Notes: generated by a model from the letters alone, not told the origin. Shown: positions 36,547 to 50,378, numbered from the stretch's first letter. The stretch is 64,000 nucleotides of DNA from Elysia crispata (GCA_033675545.1 JAWDGP010007174.1:232001-296000), one strand, 5' to 3'. A program made the numbers and translations.

Positions 36547-39500
36547 AGTTAGAGCAGGACTGAAAGTCCAAGGTTGAGACGATCAGTTGAGGCCATCAAC
36601 ATCTGTAAATCAAACGGAGTTAAATGGCAGTTTTAGATAGGCCTTAGTAAAAGATCAATTATTCAATAAAGTTTTGTGAAAGCAAAATTTGCCTTTAAGA
36701 AGTAAATTTTTCATGATCAGTCTCACTGAGTCAGATAACATGAGGTTTTAAAGCTGAAACTGAAAAAAAAAAAAACTATAAAAAGGAAAAAATTGGTTAC
36801 CTTAGTTTCATCTTATTTACAATTTGAAACTTGCAGGAGCTGACTAGGGAAAGGGAAGAAACAAATAGAAAGACAGAGACACAGAAAGAGAGATAACGAG
36901 ACAGATAGAGAGAAAGAGAGAAAGGTAGGAAGAAAAGGGTAGGTGAGGACCAGGCTTGGACTAATCATCTAGCCCTTCAATTTTATAAATCTAGATCACT
37001 TTACAATTGAATTTTTTAAAAATATACCTAAAAATTGGGGGATATCTGTTTAATATCACAAATATAGCCCATCTTAATTACAAATAGTCTAAGGCATTGA
37101 AAAAAAAATGAATCCCCCAACTTTAAAAACTAGATCTAGATCTCTTAATAAGAATCTATAATAATAAACCTTTAATACTGAATTTCCATAAAAGGAAGAT
37201 TTCAAAGCATTTATCAATAAGATTAGTGCTTAGAAGCAACTTAGTAGCACATTCAAATATGCAAATTTCAGCAACATGAAGCCCCAATAACAATACTTCT
37301 AGATTAATAGAACTAGATGCTCACCCCCAGCTCTTTAGTTTATGGATTGAGTCTTTCAGATTAAAAAAAGGTTAACATTTTTTATCCCGGTTTTGTATCT
37401 GAATCTGGATTTATATAAATTAATGAAGGTAGTTGCCTCGACTCAACCAATACCATGAAATTTTTTTCCACAGGTATTGGGCATGGCAGAGGTGCATTTA
37501 AAAGTTAAACTGAGAAAAAAAAGATCTAAATTCTAATCTAGTGATAAATTTCTTGTCTACAGATGGATTACCTACAGTAAAAATTTTAATTTGTATGTAA
37601 TCTGTTTAAACAGGAGAGCTCTTCAAAAGCTAGATTATAAGCACCTTGCAATTTTTAACTTAGAATTTTAAATGCAAGGAAACTGCAAGAAAATTGCAGA
37701 TATCAGCCCACCTCACGTCGGGCTTCACAATTGAATGTTTCGCGATGAAATCAAAACTTGTAGATTAATGGGATTTTAGAACAACACAAAAATGCTTATA
37801 TCTTGAAAAATATTTCTTATAATAAGAATAAAACCTTCATATTCGTATTTAGCATATCAAATACATTAAGAAACACAGTATTTTAACCCCTAAAGCTCTA
37901 TGTAGGTCAGGCGGAAGTAGGTCACTAATTGTAAGGTTGTCAGGGAGCCTATCGTTTACAAAACTTGATTGTGGCACAACAGTTTTACACCTTGATTGCA
38001 TGGCTTTGAAAACATGTTTCTTTTGTTTGCTAATAATGTAGTATCTGTAAACCCATATATTTTCTTAAAGCTTACGCACTGGGCTTTAAAATCAAAATAA
38101 TTCCAATCATTTTTCCCCAAATAAGAACTATTTTATGAAAGACTGTGAGAGAAAGAGAGGGAAGTGTTGTTGAGAATTGAAATGGTTCTGGTAGGCTTAC
38201 GTGAGAGGAGAGATGATAACAATTTAGCGAGGTCTGAATCAGACTGAAGACCAAGCACGCATTGCTCTAATGGTACCATCACTGCCCATGGCACCAAAGC
38301 CCTTATGAGACAAAAGTTTTACAGTAAAATGTTTCATAACTCATTTGTATCAAACACACACACACATGTATCAAAACCTTCAAATATTCAGACAGTGACT
38401 ACAGGCCTACATAATACATGTACTATCAACAACATCAGTGCTCAAGCATGGCAAGAGCCGGAAGCCTGGTTTTCATGTATACAAGGTACCAACAACTGTA
38501 CCCCACCCAAGACACAACAGGCTTAGGAGACTATAAAACTGATAAGTCAAGACAAGGCCCTGTCAACGTAAGAAAATACATATACACTTCAATAACCACA
38601 CCAGTAGGAATTTCAAGATGCTAGCCTAGCCCTCCCCCTCCCCCCCCCCTAGCCTGGTCCCAAGCAAGCCCATCAACACATTACATGGGACCACCTACTA
38701 TAACATGCGATAACTTCTGTCTTCTCACCTCGTCGTCCGAGAGATTTAAAATAAAAAGGAATTTCATTGGTTAGCCTACTATTTCTGGACCATGACCAAT
38801 GATGTTAGAGATTGTAAACCATTCATAAAACAGTGAAAATTTCCATTGAGTGAGTGCACTACAACAGGTTGTAACCTACATATATGGCGCTGGCATAGGC
38901 CGGATTAAGAAAAGGCTCGTCGTACATATACAGCGATCTTGTGTCTCAGGTAGACAATAACGTGCCATATTTATACTGCAATCAAGTGTCTAAAGTTAAA
39001 GCTTAGGGTGAGTTGGGCTGATACCTGCAATAATACCAGGAAACTAGGGTATAGATCTAGACGGAGCCGAATCTAAATTTCTAGCATGATTTATTTACGT
39101 TATCTAGAGCTACTTATATCTAGATCTAGTTTTAGATAGGACAAAACAAAATTTAATCTAGGTCTAGTAGGTAAAATGTAAACCGGTCGGGTCACTTTCA
39201 ATTTCATAAAAAGTGCTCCGAAATTCTCCGGTATGGATAGTGAACTATATGTTGTTACAACGCGCAGACACCATTTTGGCTATTCAGGATAAATCTATAT
39301 TCTGCACCTATAGACTAGTACCTTGTTCAAAATGTCAAGTTGTACGGCTTGAACATAGACTTAAATTAAACTCTTAGTAGATCTAGATCTAGATTCTAGC
39401 TCAAGATTTTCATTAATCCAGATCTTGTCTGTGTTTGAAATCGTTAACACTCGGCTTTGATTTTACTTTGTTTTGGTTTTGTTGTAAGAACTCTTTTACA

Positions 39501-42500
39501 GTTGAAGTGTACAAGTAGATCCAATACGAACTTGAGTCTCAAAACTCTTTGTGGCTGCACTTATGGATCCGTCGCAAAAAAAAAAAAAAAGACCCCCCCC
39601 GCTTCCCCCCCCCTTTTTTTTTTTTAATATTGCATGTAGAGCGCCTCACATAAGTTAAGGCGATTCCTTTTTTGTGGCGCATTTTGACAGTGGAGAAACT
39701 ACGTATCTATCTACAAAAATCAAAGAGACGTAAGGTTTTTCAGGTTGCTCATTATAGCTAGTGAGGCTATCCTCTAGTCTTTGTTTTGCCGAGATTTTGG
39801 ATAATATTGAAGAAAAGGCAAAAATATTTATTTGTGGTAATCGCAATTACAAATTCTGTAAAATTTCCCTTAATGAAGAATAGAAATAATTTCGATACAA
39901 AAATCTATGTAGCAACGTGTGTAGTCATATTGTGAGATTACTTTAGTTACTTCTATCATGACTTGCAGCTTCAAGCATGAAATCGGAATTATTATGGATA
40001 TTTCTTCTCAATTTCGATTGAAGAGGTTTGTGAAGGTGCGCAGGTTGCGTCTGTCAGAGCGGCAAAAAGATATCGGTGACTAAGGTAGGCAATGGGGAAA
40101 TACTCAATCAAGCTTGCAGCTCAATATCAAATTATAATTGACGACTTTTGATGAGCCACATACTCTCACAATTCCCAAGTATTCAACAAGTTGTCTATTA
40201 ATGTTATGAAACGGAATGTTTGTTTCCCGATAGAAAAAAAATGAAGATCTGGATACACAATCTTAACAGCTTCAGTTGTAGCCGCGAAGCTGATGGTGAA
40301 AACTGCGACTCATGGTGTAAAGATGTGTCAAAATCTGGCACTGACGATAGTTTTCTGTGATAGCAGTTCACTAAATTGAAAACGATGCTTATGCATGAGA
40401 CTATCCTCTTTTATATGATGGTATCGAGAAAAAGACTAGACAAAAAAAAAAAGAAAGAAAGAAAGAAAGAAAGAAAAGGAAAAGAAACGAAAAAAAAGGA
40501 CAGGATACATGTGGTCACTTTCCATGGGCCTAGTAGCCTACTCTGTTCTAACATCAGCAGACACAAACATAGTTTCTATTTTTTTATATTTATTTACAAT
40601 AGATTAATTTTTGTTGTATATAAGTCCCAAAAACGGCTACAGATAATGCCCTTCCACTCAGAAAGAATAATTATAGTTTCACAAGATTACGCAAATCTTT
40701 ACTATGGTGGGCTATGGTCTAATCTAGCCCCAGAAAGGTGGGCCAAATAACATTATAAGATTTCTTTCTTTTTTTCCCCTCTACAATCTAAATTTAGATC
40801 TAGGTGTAAAGAGTGGATCCTAGAAATAATTTTAGAGATGTGGACCAAGTATAACGAAGAGATTTCTTTTGGTCTAAAAAAAAATGTAGAAACAAAGCAA
40901 TGATACGATATATCAAATAAAGAGCCGCAGAAAGGAAAGACAACCCAGAACATCTATTGTATCCACTCCCAGACAAAATTCTCAAAAGATTCTCTGTAAA
41001 TGTAATTTATATTAATAATGCAAGCATTTTAGACCTCGTTGTCCAGGGTTGTGGAAGGAGTATGTGTGTATGTGTGTGTGTGTGAAAAAGAGGGGTGGGG
41101 GGAGAGGGGTGTCTGTAGCCCTCTTGACGAACGTGCAGTAAGTATCTAATTACATGTACATAAGAACACTTTGATTATAGTTAGCATCACAATGCCAGGC
41201 TTTTCCATCACCTCAAGTTGGTTTTGATAACTGTTTATTGATTTTAGTATTCAGTTCAGTAATTAGCACACGCTCATAACAATATTTGGAATGACGCAAA
41301 ATTTGTTTGACTTGTTTCTGTGTTCACACTCTACCGCTGGAATAAACAAATAAGAGTTATGCTACGCGGTATCAAACAATCTGAAACATAAAGCAAACTT
41401 TCGTTCATGATATTTTTCTGTCTCATTCTCTGCCCATCTAGATCATTAGATATTTCCCGATGATGACGGTGATAAGCCGTACCTAGTACTCAAAGTTAGA
41501 TCTATATCTAGACGCTGGATCTGGTCGCAACATAGCAATGACCTTTTAAAAAAAAACCTTAACTTATCTATGTTGACCCTTATAAAAATTTCTCACAAAA
41601 TTTTTCGTTGAAAAAGACAGATATAAAGTTCATGATTTATAATTGTAATTTGCATCTTTATCAAACCTCACTGGACAATACTTTTTGTGATATAATTTTT
41701 AAACATCAACAATTCGAAATAAAGTCTTTTCTCTTACAAAAAAAACTAAACTGCTATGATGTTTATTAATCTGGAAAACTACTATCTAACCTAGACAACC
41801 TTTGCCCATTTATTGAGTAGCAAAAGTGTCCACTACAAATCTTTCAAAAGCTTATTTTGAAGTACAGGTTCGATCAATCTAGTTAAATCTGAAAACCTAA
41901 CAGTTTTCCTGATTTGGAGCTAGTTTATCATGATAAGTTAATTTAATAGTGACATCTATCAGTTAACGCGAGCTTCTGAAATTGGAAAGTAATTTTTTTA
42001 TCGAATGACATTACTTGATGCAAAGTACAGTGAAGCAGCAGCACAAAACATTGATAATTAACCCAACGAATTTTTTTATATCACAGACAACCCCGACCTC
42101 AGCCTCTTAACGACATGAGGAAGTGCAAGACGATATGTTCTGCTATGTTCCAGACGATGCAGTGGGTATGGGCAGACGTTGAGATAACGTGACAGATGCC
42201 TTGGTTTCACATTGCTGTTACTGTTGTGCTGACGACCGACCTATATCGCCATGTTTGTTCTCACAATTTTTGTATCTGTTTGTAACTTGTCTATGTTTTG
42301 TAGTCAAATGTTTACATGTGTACTATAGCAATAAAACTGCATAGCCAATCCTGATTTCTGATATTCTAAATGAAATTCAAGATAACTGCAGTTACATTTA
42401 ATTTCTTTCCTTTGGTCAAAGTACATTCCAGCGGACACAGCATAATAGATAAAGAGTTTTTGAAGCACCAATTAAACCTTCCCACATGTTACTTCGAGCG

Positions 42501-43846
42501 CTTAATTTTATGCATTCAAAGTTTCTAGCTTTTTGTATTGAATCAACCTTGAAATACGAAATGACAAGATTATTTTCAACCACATCACCGTATAGTCAGT
42601 GTTTGGTTCTAGGTAGGATCCAAACTATACACAAAACGTAACGTGTATACAGGTTGTTTAAAGTACGAAAATATTCATAAACAAAATAGTAACAGTCACG
42701 GACGTGAACAAAAATGATTGTAAAATGTTAATGATAGTTATTTTTAAAAATAAAGTAAAGTAAAAGGGTGTGGATGGAGGTGTGTGTCTGTGTGTAAAAA
42801 AAGAAAGGAGGCGGGGGCGTAAACTTTCGACATCAGAGCACAAGATAAAATGAAGTTCTGAAGTAGCCGCAGAATTACTGGACTACGTTCTTTCATAAGC
42901 CAAAATTTTTTTTCAATATATTCTTTTAACGTTTTTATTTATTTTTTTATGCCTATTCAAACACAAATGCAGTACATTACTATGATGAGTAATTCGATAT
43001 TTTAAATTCTATTTTTTTAACACCACCGATGACAAACTCTCTGAATTTCCAAAAGTCCCAAAACTGGATGTTCGCCTAGCTCTGCAAGACGTAGTTCGCT
43101 TAATCACCTGTTTCTATTAAGAAAGTAATAGACACATTTTTTTTCTTTTATTTTGCAAAAAAAATCCCTCATTTTTGGCCAAGCTCCATATGAGAAACGA
43201 TAGTAGCTCACTGCAGATATGTTTTAGAAATTTTTATTACAATTTAAATAGAACTTGTGTTTCAATAAAAATTCCTAGCAGGGTTGAAACATCAGAAGGC
43301 ATCAGTTCGAAACTAATTAACGAATCTTTGTTTCGGGCATGGGCATCTGATCTTGACATATAAAACAAATGGGGATGACCTAAAATGGAAAAGATTAGGT
43401 TCATCTGTATAGTTTGTAATATTAGTTTAGATCTCAATCTAGACTTCAACAAAAATGATCTAAATCTAGGCGAGGATAGATGCCAAAACAAACAGCTGCA
43501 TCGATCTAGATCTATACTATTATACAGTGAAAAGGATATTGATGTTACTTCCCAATACTTGTTTTTTGTTTTTAAGACTACATTAAAACTTTGTTATATT
43601 TTCGTTTTGTTTTTTTTTTTTGTTAAAGCATCAATTTTGCATTGAATAGATTTTTTTTTTACTTTTCACAATTCAGTACAAATTAGTTCTTAAGTGACCT
43701 AAGCCTATTGGTAGCGAACGTTCGCTGACTTTGCTGGATTAACACCTTTCTACACCCCAAATATTTAACACGCCTACACAATATAGTCAGGCGTTCAATT
43801 CGTTGGCTTAGTTCTATTTATGGCACGTTGACCAGAAAAAGCCAGG
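36547..43846. other. Gene-free interval upstream of CMTR2
   Basis: The left end should hold the CMTR2 promoter and a non-coding first exon. The rest is AT-rich, with GA-rich DNA at 36840-36930, a C-run and T-run block at 39570-39625, (GAAA)n at 40450-40490, (TG)n at 41063-41085 and AGATCTAGATCT-type patches near 37130, 39055-39180, 39380-39420 and 43430-43510. An AATAAA at 42331 follows a less AT-rich stretch (42090-42240) that could be the tail of an unclassified transcript or repeat. No protein family is recognisable. Confidence 0.5.
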
Positions 43847-44124
43847 CTAACTTCTTGTTTCATCGAACGACTGGAAATATCGCGGGGCCCAGCCGTTACA
43901 CCATAGAATGATGTGAGCAGATCGTTTCTACACCATACAGGCAATGTACACGTGCCATTCTAGCGTGACAAAGGCTGAATTCTCAAAGCTTCTACTTAAC
44001 ACTAACCGCCTCAACAAAATTTTTATTATTCTCTTTGAAGGGAGTGATATTTGGGCATATTAGATGGAATTAGTAAAACCAAATTATGATATTTCCATAG
44101 TCGTTCGATGAAACAAGAATTTAG
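43847..44124. mobile_element. MITE-like element with about 30 bp inverted repeats
   Basis: TTCTTGTTTCATCGAACGACT at 43852-43872 recurs as a perfect reverse complement at 44099-44119. The match continues inward as GGAAATATC (43873-43881) and its complement at 44088-44096, and weakly outward (CTAA). The 200-odd bases between have no ORF. The arms face each other as in a miniature inverted-repeat transposable element. I could not find a convincing target-site duplication, so the exact ends are uncertain. Confidence 0.65.
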
Positions 44125-44128
44125 TCTG

Positions 44129-44181
44129 CTACGTCAAAGCTTCTCCTTCACTGTTATGAGAGTGAGCGAGAAAGAGAGAGA

Positions 44182-44269
<88 letters not shown>

Positions 44270-44345
44270 AAAGTCCTCTAGATTAGTTCACAGTACATCT
44301 ACGTCAAAGCTTCTCCTTCACTGTTATGAGAGTGAGCGAGAAAGA
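44129..44345. repeat. 47 bp direct repeat flanking a (GA)n microsatellite
   Basis: The sequence starting CTACGTCAAAGCTTCTCCTT and ending GTGAGCGAGAAAGA occurs at 44129-44175 and again, without change, at 44299-44345. Between them lies about 90 bases of (GA)n. The identical copies point to a recent duplication. Confidence 0.95.
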
Positions 44346-44361
44346 CTTTTTCTATCTGAGA

Positions 44362-44705
44362 CCTGATAAGCTTAGTTTTAGCCTGGCTGACCTAATGACA
44401 TTTCAGTATGACGCAGACACCTGATAAGCTTAGTCTTAGCCTTGCTGACCTAATGACATTTCAGTATGACGCAGACACCTGATAAGCTTAGTCTTAGCCT
44501 TGCTGACCTAATGACATTTCAGTATGACGCAGACACCTGATAAGCTTAGTCTTAGCGTTGCTGACCTAATGACATTTCAGTATGACGCAGACACCTGATA
44601 AGCTTAGTCTTAGCCTTGCTGACTTAATGACATTTCAGTATGACGCAGACACCAGATAAGCTTAGTCTTAGTCTTGCTGACCTAATGACGTTTCAGTATG
44701 ACGCA
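44362..44705. repeat. 58 bp tandem array, six copies
   Basis: The unit begins CCTGATAAGCTTAGTCTTAG and includes TTGCTGACCTAATGACATTT and CAGTATGACGCAGACA. Copies start at 44362, 44420, 44478 and so on every 58 bases, and differ by only one to a few bases. There are no unique spacers, so this is a minisatellite and not CRISPR-like. Confidence 0.97.
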
Positions 44706-44978
44706 TCAACTTTACATCATAATAAGATTTTTAGCTGCACAACATTGTGTTCGTCAAAACTTTACATTGACAGTAGATTCCAAGTGAGTTATTTAAGACC
44801 CGTAATGTGATGTTGAGGAAAATTGTACTAGTATGAAAATGATGGTCAGCACTCTTTGGAGACGTGCCCATGATATCAAGTATCACAGAATATTGTAGAT
44901 AACAACAGATGTATAAAGCGAATTCTTTATCGTCCACAAAATAAAGAAATCACTGAGTTTTACTGTATCTCCATCGTG

Positions 44979-46413
<1,435 letters not shown>

Positions 46414-47157
46414 TTACACACCCAACAATACCAGTAACAGCAGAAGTTGTAAAATCAGTAGCGCCACCAGGAGCGCCGCTAGCAGCCCCGCCCACGGCAC
46501 TGGTAACGGTACCGGTGTCAGCAGTAGCACCAGTAGAGTCAGGACCATTATCAGAGGCAGGGATAGTGGTAGCGACTTAATCATGTCCCAGACCAATATT
46601 CTGCCGGTGATATTCTTTCTCATATCCTCAGTCAGGTCAGCGGTTTCCGTTAAGAGTCTTTCTCTCATTTCTTTGAACTGTTCCGCCATCTCCTGTCTTA
46701 TTTTAGAGACATCATAGATGCCTTTATGATTTATCTCTTCCAATTTTTGGCTTTTCATTTGATCGATAATCTTAAGCTCAGCCAGGTGTTTTTCCATCTC
46801 TTGTACTCTTTTGACCACCTGTTCCAGTTTGAGATCCACAGATCTGACATCACATGCGGAAGTTTCCTCCTGGTTGTTTAATGTTATAAAACGCAGTAGT
46901 GATAGCAGTGGCAGCAGAAATAGCACCAGTAGTAATACAAGCAGCAGTTTCCGGATCCGTGAGGAATGAAGCAAGACGCGACTGAGTATGATGTCAATCA
47001 AATCCTCGCGCGCTTTGTTCAGAGCATCTTTGGACACCGCATTATCGAATAAAAGATCTCGCTCTTGTGCTCCTGGGAGAATAGTTTTGGAAATTCCCAA
47101 ACTTTTCCTGATCCAATTTATAAAAGGCATTGCGACGTCTTTCTTCAGCATCTTCAA
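46414..47157 (-). CDS. GIMAP/AIG1-like protein, 5'-truncated, two membrane segments
   Basis: The open frame (first ATG at 47151, possibly just after an acceptor AG) begins within the C-terminal part of an AIG1 GTPase domain. A conserved-position tryptophan (NWIRK) is followed by the G5-type LLFDN at residues 35-39 and DALNKAREDLIDIIL, which align with WCKNQ and LLFDN in the intact gene at 54106-55407. Then come a hydrophobic segment (about 70-92), a predicted coiled coil with an MKSQKLEE-type heptad pattern (about 105-185), and a very long hydrophobic C-terminus (about 196-247) rich in Leu, Val and Pro. The exon carrying motifs G1-G4 is not visible between here and 53.4 kb. It may be a last exon with a distant partner, or a fragment. 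Confidence 0.65.
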   Translation of the reverse strand: MKMLKKDVAMPFINWIRKSLGISKTILPGAQERDLLFDNAVSKDALNKAREDLIDIILSRVLLHSSRIRKLLLVLLLVLFLLPLLSLLRFITLNNQEETSACDVRSVDLKLEQVVKRVQEMEKHLAELKIIDQMKSQKLEEINHKGIYDVSKIRQEMAEQFKEMRERLLTETADLTEDMRKNITGRILVWDMIKSLPLSLPLIMVLTLLVLLLTPVPLPVPWAGLLAALLVALLILQLLLLLVLLGV

Positions 47158-47531
47158 GTTTCAAAAAGACAAAAAATATATTTCTTATCAAAGATGAATC
47201 AAAGATTACATATGCCTACCAATTTGAAATGGACTGAAATCTAGAGACTGAAGAGCAGAGAATGACAGGGAAAAAACAGAGAAAAAGAGAAAGAAAGAGA
47301 GAGAAGAGATGAAGAGATAGGGTGACAAATTAATTCATTTTTGAGGAAAGACTACCTCTTTCACATACTTTATAGTTTGTATTTTAAATGTGTAAATATC
47401 CTTGTGTGGTTTGTTGCTCTTGTTTTTGTGTCTGACGAAGACGTAAAGCCGAAAGCTTACGGTTTTTGTTTTGTTTCGTACATTTTGGAGATGCTCTCTA
47501 CATATTTTTGCTTTTTTTAATTGCGGTGCTT

Positions 47532-47711
<180 letters not shown>

Positions 47712-47763
47712 TGTTAATATTTTTTAATATGAATATTATTATCATTTTCAATGATATAATTTT

Positions 47764-47769
47764 TTATTA

Positions 47770-47835
<66 letters not shown>
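47764..47835. repeat. (TTA)n microsatellite, left flank of Mutator-like element
   Basis: Perfect TTA repeats stop exactly where the GGG end of the inserted element starts at 47836. The same repeat in the same orientation resumes at 48646. Confidence 0.97.
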
Positions 47836-48645
47836 GGGAGCTTTCGTTTTCCGGCAACATTTATTTTAGTGTATGCAATTTCCGGCAATTTTTTTTCTTC
47901 CGAATTGTCCCCATTTTTAGAGCATACAAATTCCGGCAAAACTGTAGGGAGTGGCTCTTGATGTATGTTTTGAGCAAATAGTCAAAGAACTTTTGAAGTC
48001 TGTCATCTTCTGGAGCCTCCAGATAAAAATCAAAAGCAAATGAATCATAAATGTCCAAGAAATCCAAAAAAGGTAATCCAAAAGTCATTTTCAAAATTTG
48101 CCTGAGGGATGAATCTTCATCATTGTAGTCGACGGAAAGGCCACATTCCTGAATCTTTCTGTACCAGTTTTGTTTGGGGTGAAACAAACAGCATTTCAGA
48201 GCTGTTCCTGGTAGAGACGATTTAGCTCCTTCAAGCGCAGCTCTTTCAAAGTCTAGAAAAAGAGTTCTTTCAAAAAATTCACTTCCAGTCTGGGAACGAA
48301 AGGTGTCTTTGAAAAGTTTGAAGGCTGTTTCGTAAATGGCTTTGGAAGCCCCAGGTAACAGCAAAAACATCATGGGTATATAATGTCCTTTTCTGTGACC
48401 AATGAATGTATAGATCTGATAAAACTGGTCCGGTGAGCTTTTAAAAGTACCATTAGCGAAGAAAAGACCTTTATCTTTCATGAAGAGGGCTAGCGTCTTA
48501 TATATATTTACATGTTCGACTTTGATACATGCTCGTAATCGTTGCCGAAAATTGAATGTGCGGCTTCTTTTGATGTTTAGTTTTGCCGGAAAACTCACAT
48601 GCGGCTTTCCTTGATGTATGGTTTTGCCGGAAATTGAATGTACCC
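47836..48645 (-). mobile_element. Mutator-like DNA transposon (MULE), 810 bp, inside (TTA)n
   Basis: It begins GGGAGCTTTCGTTTTCCGGC and ends with the inverted counterpart GGAAATTGAATGTACCC. Copies of TTTTCCGGCAA/TTGCCGGAAA are repeated sub-terminally: near 47848, 47880 and 47930 on the left, and near 48577 and 48625 on the right, where two of them are about 50 bases apart. Both ends abut (TTA)n, so the element inserted into that microsatellite. A 9 bp target duplication, normal for MULEs, would be TTATTATTA but cannot be told from the repeat. It encodes the transposase segment listed separately. It is shorter than autonomous MULEs. Confidence 0.8.
47861..48598 (-). CDS. MULE transposase core segment, 245 aa frame
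   Basis: It matches the MULE transposase domain: FANGTFKSSP, then FYQIYTFIGHRKGHYIPMMF, a D in FLDFERAALEGA, and the CCLFHPKQNWYRKIQ stretch with the C/H pattern of the family. The first catalytic aspartate, usually in DGTF, is Asn here (NGTF), so this copy is probably inactive. The frame runs into the terminal repeats at both ends (it starts SFPAKLN from TIR sequence), so the true protein limits are unclear. An N-terminal zinc finger (WRKY/FLYWCH type), common in autonomous relatives, is missing. Confidence 0.75.
   Translation of the reverse strand: MSFPAKLNIKRSRTFNFRQRLRACIKVEHVNIYKTLALFMKDKGLFFANGTFKSSPDQFYQIYTFIGHRKGHYIPMMFLLLPGASKAIYETAFKLFKDTFRSQTGSEFFERTLFLDFERAALEGAKSSLPGTALKCCLFHPKQNWYRKIQECGLSVDYNDEDSSLRQILKMTFGLPFLDFLDIYDSFAFDFYLEAPEDDRLQKFFDYLLKTYIKSHSLQFCRNLYALKMGTIRKKKNCRKLHTLK

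Positions 48646-48726
<81 letters not shown>
48646..48726. repeat. (TTA)n microsatellite, right flank of Mutator-like element
   Basis: Continuation of the array that ends at 47835, followed by (TTG)n and (ATC)n runs to about 48815. Confidence 0.97.
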
Positions 48727-48728
<2 letters not shown>

Positions 48729-49429
48729 ATTGTTGTTGTTGTTGTTGTTGTTAATATTATATTACTATTATTTTTATTATTACTATTATCATCATCATCA
48801 TCATCATCATCATTATTATTTATATTATAAAAGGAAACTTTGATTTCTTTGTCCGTTTTCTTCTCCTAAACCATTAAATGTACAGTGGTGAAGTTTACTG
48901 ACTTATGATCTGCCAACTTCAGTGTAAGCAGTGGTGAAAAAAAAATATTAAACAGTTTTGGATTTAGGCTAAAAGAATGCCTTTGAAAGTTCATTATATT
49001 TTTTTATTGTAATTAATTCCTCAATTTTAATTGCAAAATTTGCTATAAGGAACCAAATAACACATAAAATAATGTTTTCAGTGTTTTCGAATGATTGATT
49101 TAGATAACTCTTTTAAAACAACCTATCATTATTTTTTTTAATAAATGTATTGTCAAAACATATTTGATTTGAAAGGAGTTTAAAAAACCAAAAGAAAATT
49201 AAATTAAATCAAAATTTGGACTCTTGCAAGTTACGACAAAAGCGTCATATCATGTTGTTACTTTCTGCCTTAAAGGGAGTAAAAGCATAGCACTCTTTTT
49301 CTCTGGATGGCTTGCCTAGATGAAAAAGAAAGATTTCAAATCTCTGAGATTAATATTGATTGCAAGATTTCATCAATTGTTTTTGTTTAAACGCAGTATT
49401 TATGTACCATGATCTACGCATTGAATTTT

Positions 49430-49830
49430 TTTTAGATCTAGATTAGATTACATTTTTCTTCGAACTATCAATCAGAAAAAAATTTAGTAGGATTTATAAA
49501 GTAGAAATGTGGACCAGAATTTAGATATAAATCGCGTTAATCTGAGGACTTTTCAATAAATGTCTAGATCTAGATATAGATCTAAGCGTGGACAGAATCT
49601 GGATCTAACAATTTAGAATTAGAGGTATGATAATGATAAATTAAAACAAAGAATCAAAACTAGGGTAATCTTGAGGACTTTCCAATGAATGTTCGTAGTC
49701 AAAATCTAGAGCCTATCTAGGTCTAAATTAGAATCAAAGTTAGATTTAAATTAGTCATCAGTCAAAATATAGATCTAGATCTTGATCAATGTGCCAGAGT
49801 CTTGAACTAGATCTAGATCTATAACATTTT
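49430..49830. repeat. AGATCTAGATCT-rich patch
   Basis: Short overlapping palindromes built from TCTAGATC and AGATCTAG recur in this 400-base stretch (for example at about 49435, 49563, 49760 and 49808), interleaved with AT-rich DNA. Similar patches appear at 10400-10760, 30323-30340, 37130-37145, 39055-39180, 39380-39420 and 43430-43510. No unit length is constant. Confidence 0.6.
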
Positions 49831-50261
49831 TCACTGTCCATCGAAACAAATTTTTCGAAAAGAAAAGCCGTTACTTTTTTAATATTTTTTTTTATGACAA
49901 ATTTCTTCTATAGAATTAATTTTGAACTTTAAAACAACTTCAGTTTAAATGAAAATTTGATATAAATTTTTGGTTATAGATTTAAGAATTATAGAAGATG
50001 TAGACAAAATATTCAAAACTATAACTATTTTTTTTCTTATTCTTTGCAAAAATTAAGGAAAAATCAAGCAAGATTTGCTATGGGATAAATTTTGTAAGTT
50101 TAAGATTTGATTCTTTGGATTTATATTCCTAGAAAAAATCATTTCATGATTTCATCTATACGGCTGATCTAATCGACAAAGAAGTTCGTTTTATGATTCC
50201 ATCTGTATCCCTGATTAGGATCTAGATTTTTTACTGCAATAAATATATTGTTACATTTACA

Positions 50262-50378
50262 ATGCCGAAGAGGAAAAGAGAATTTGTACTGGGCGCTTTA
50301 ACACCACAAGGCCAGATAAAAAGATATGATTATACATCTAAGAGGATCAGAGCTGATGATGAAGGAAACGACACTTGA
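50262..50378 (+). CDS. Small basic ORF, 38 aa, unassigned
   Basis: ATG to TGA. It starts PKRKRE, reminiscent of a nuclear localisation signal, with a further basic stretch (YTSKRIRADDE). It stands just before a set of diverged repeats (50410-51240). I do not recognise a family. It may be the remains of a transposon ORF or first exon, or chance. Confidence 0.2.
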   Translation: MPKRKREFVLGALTPQGQIKRYDYTSKRIRADDEGNDT

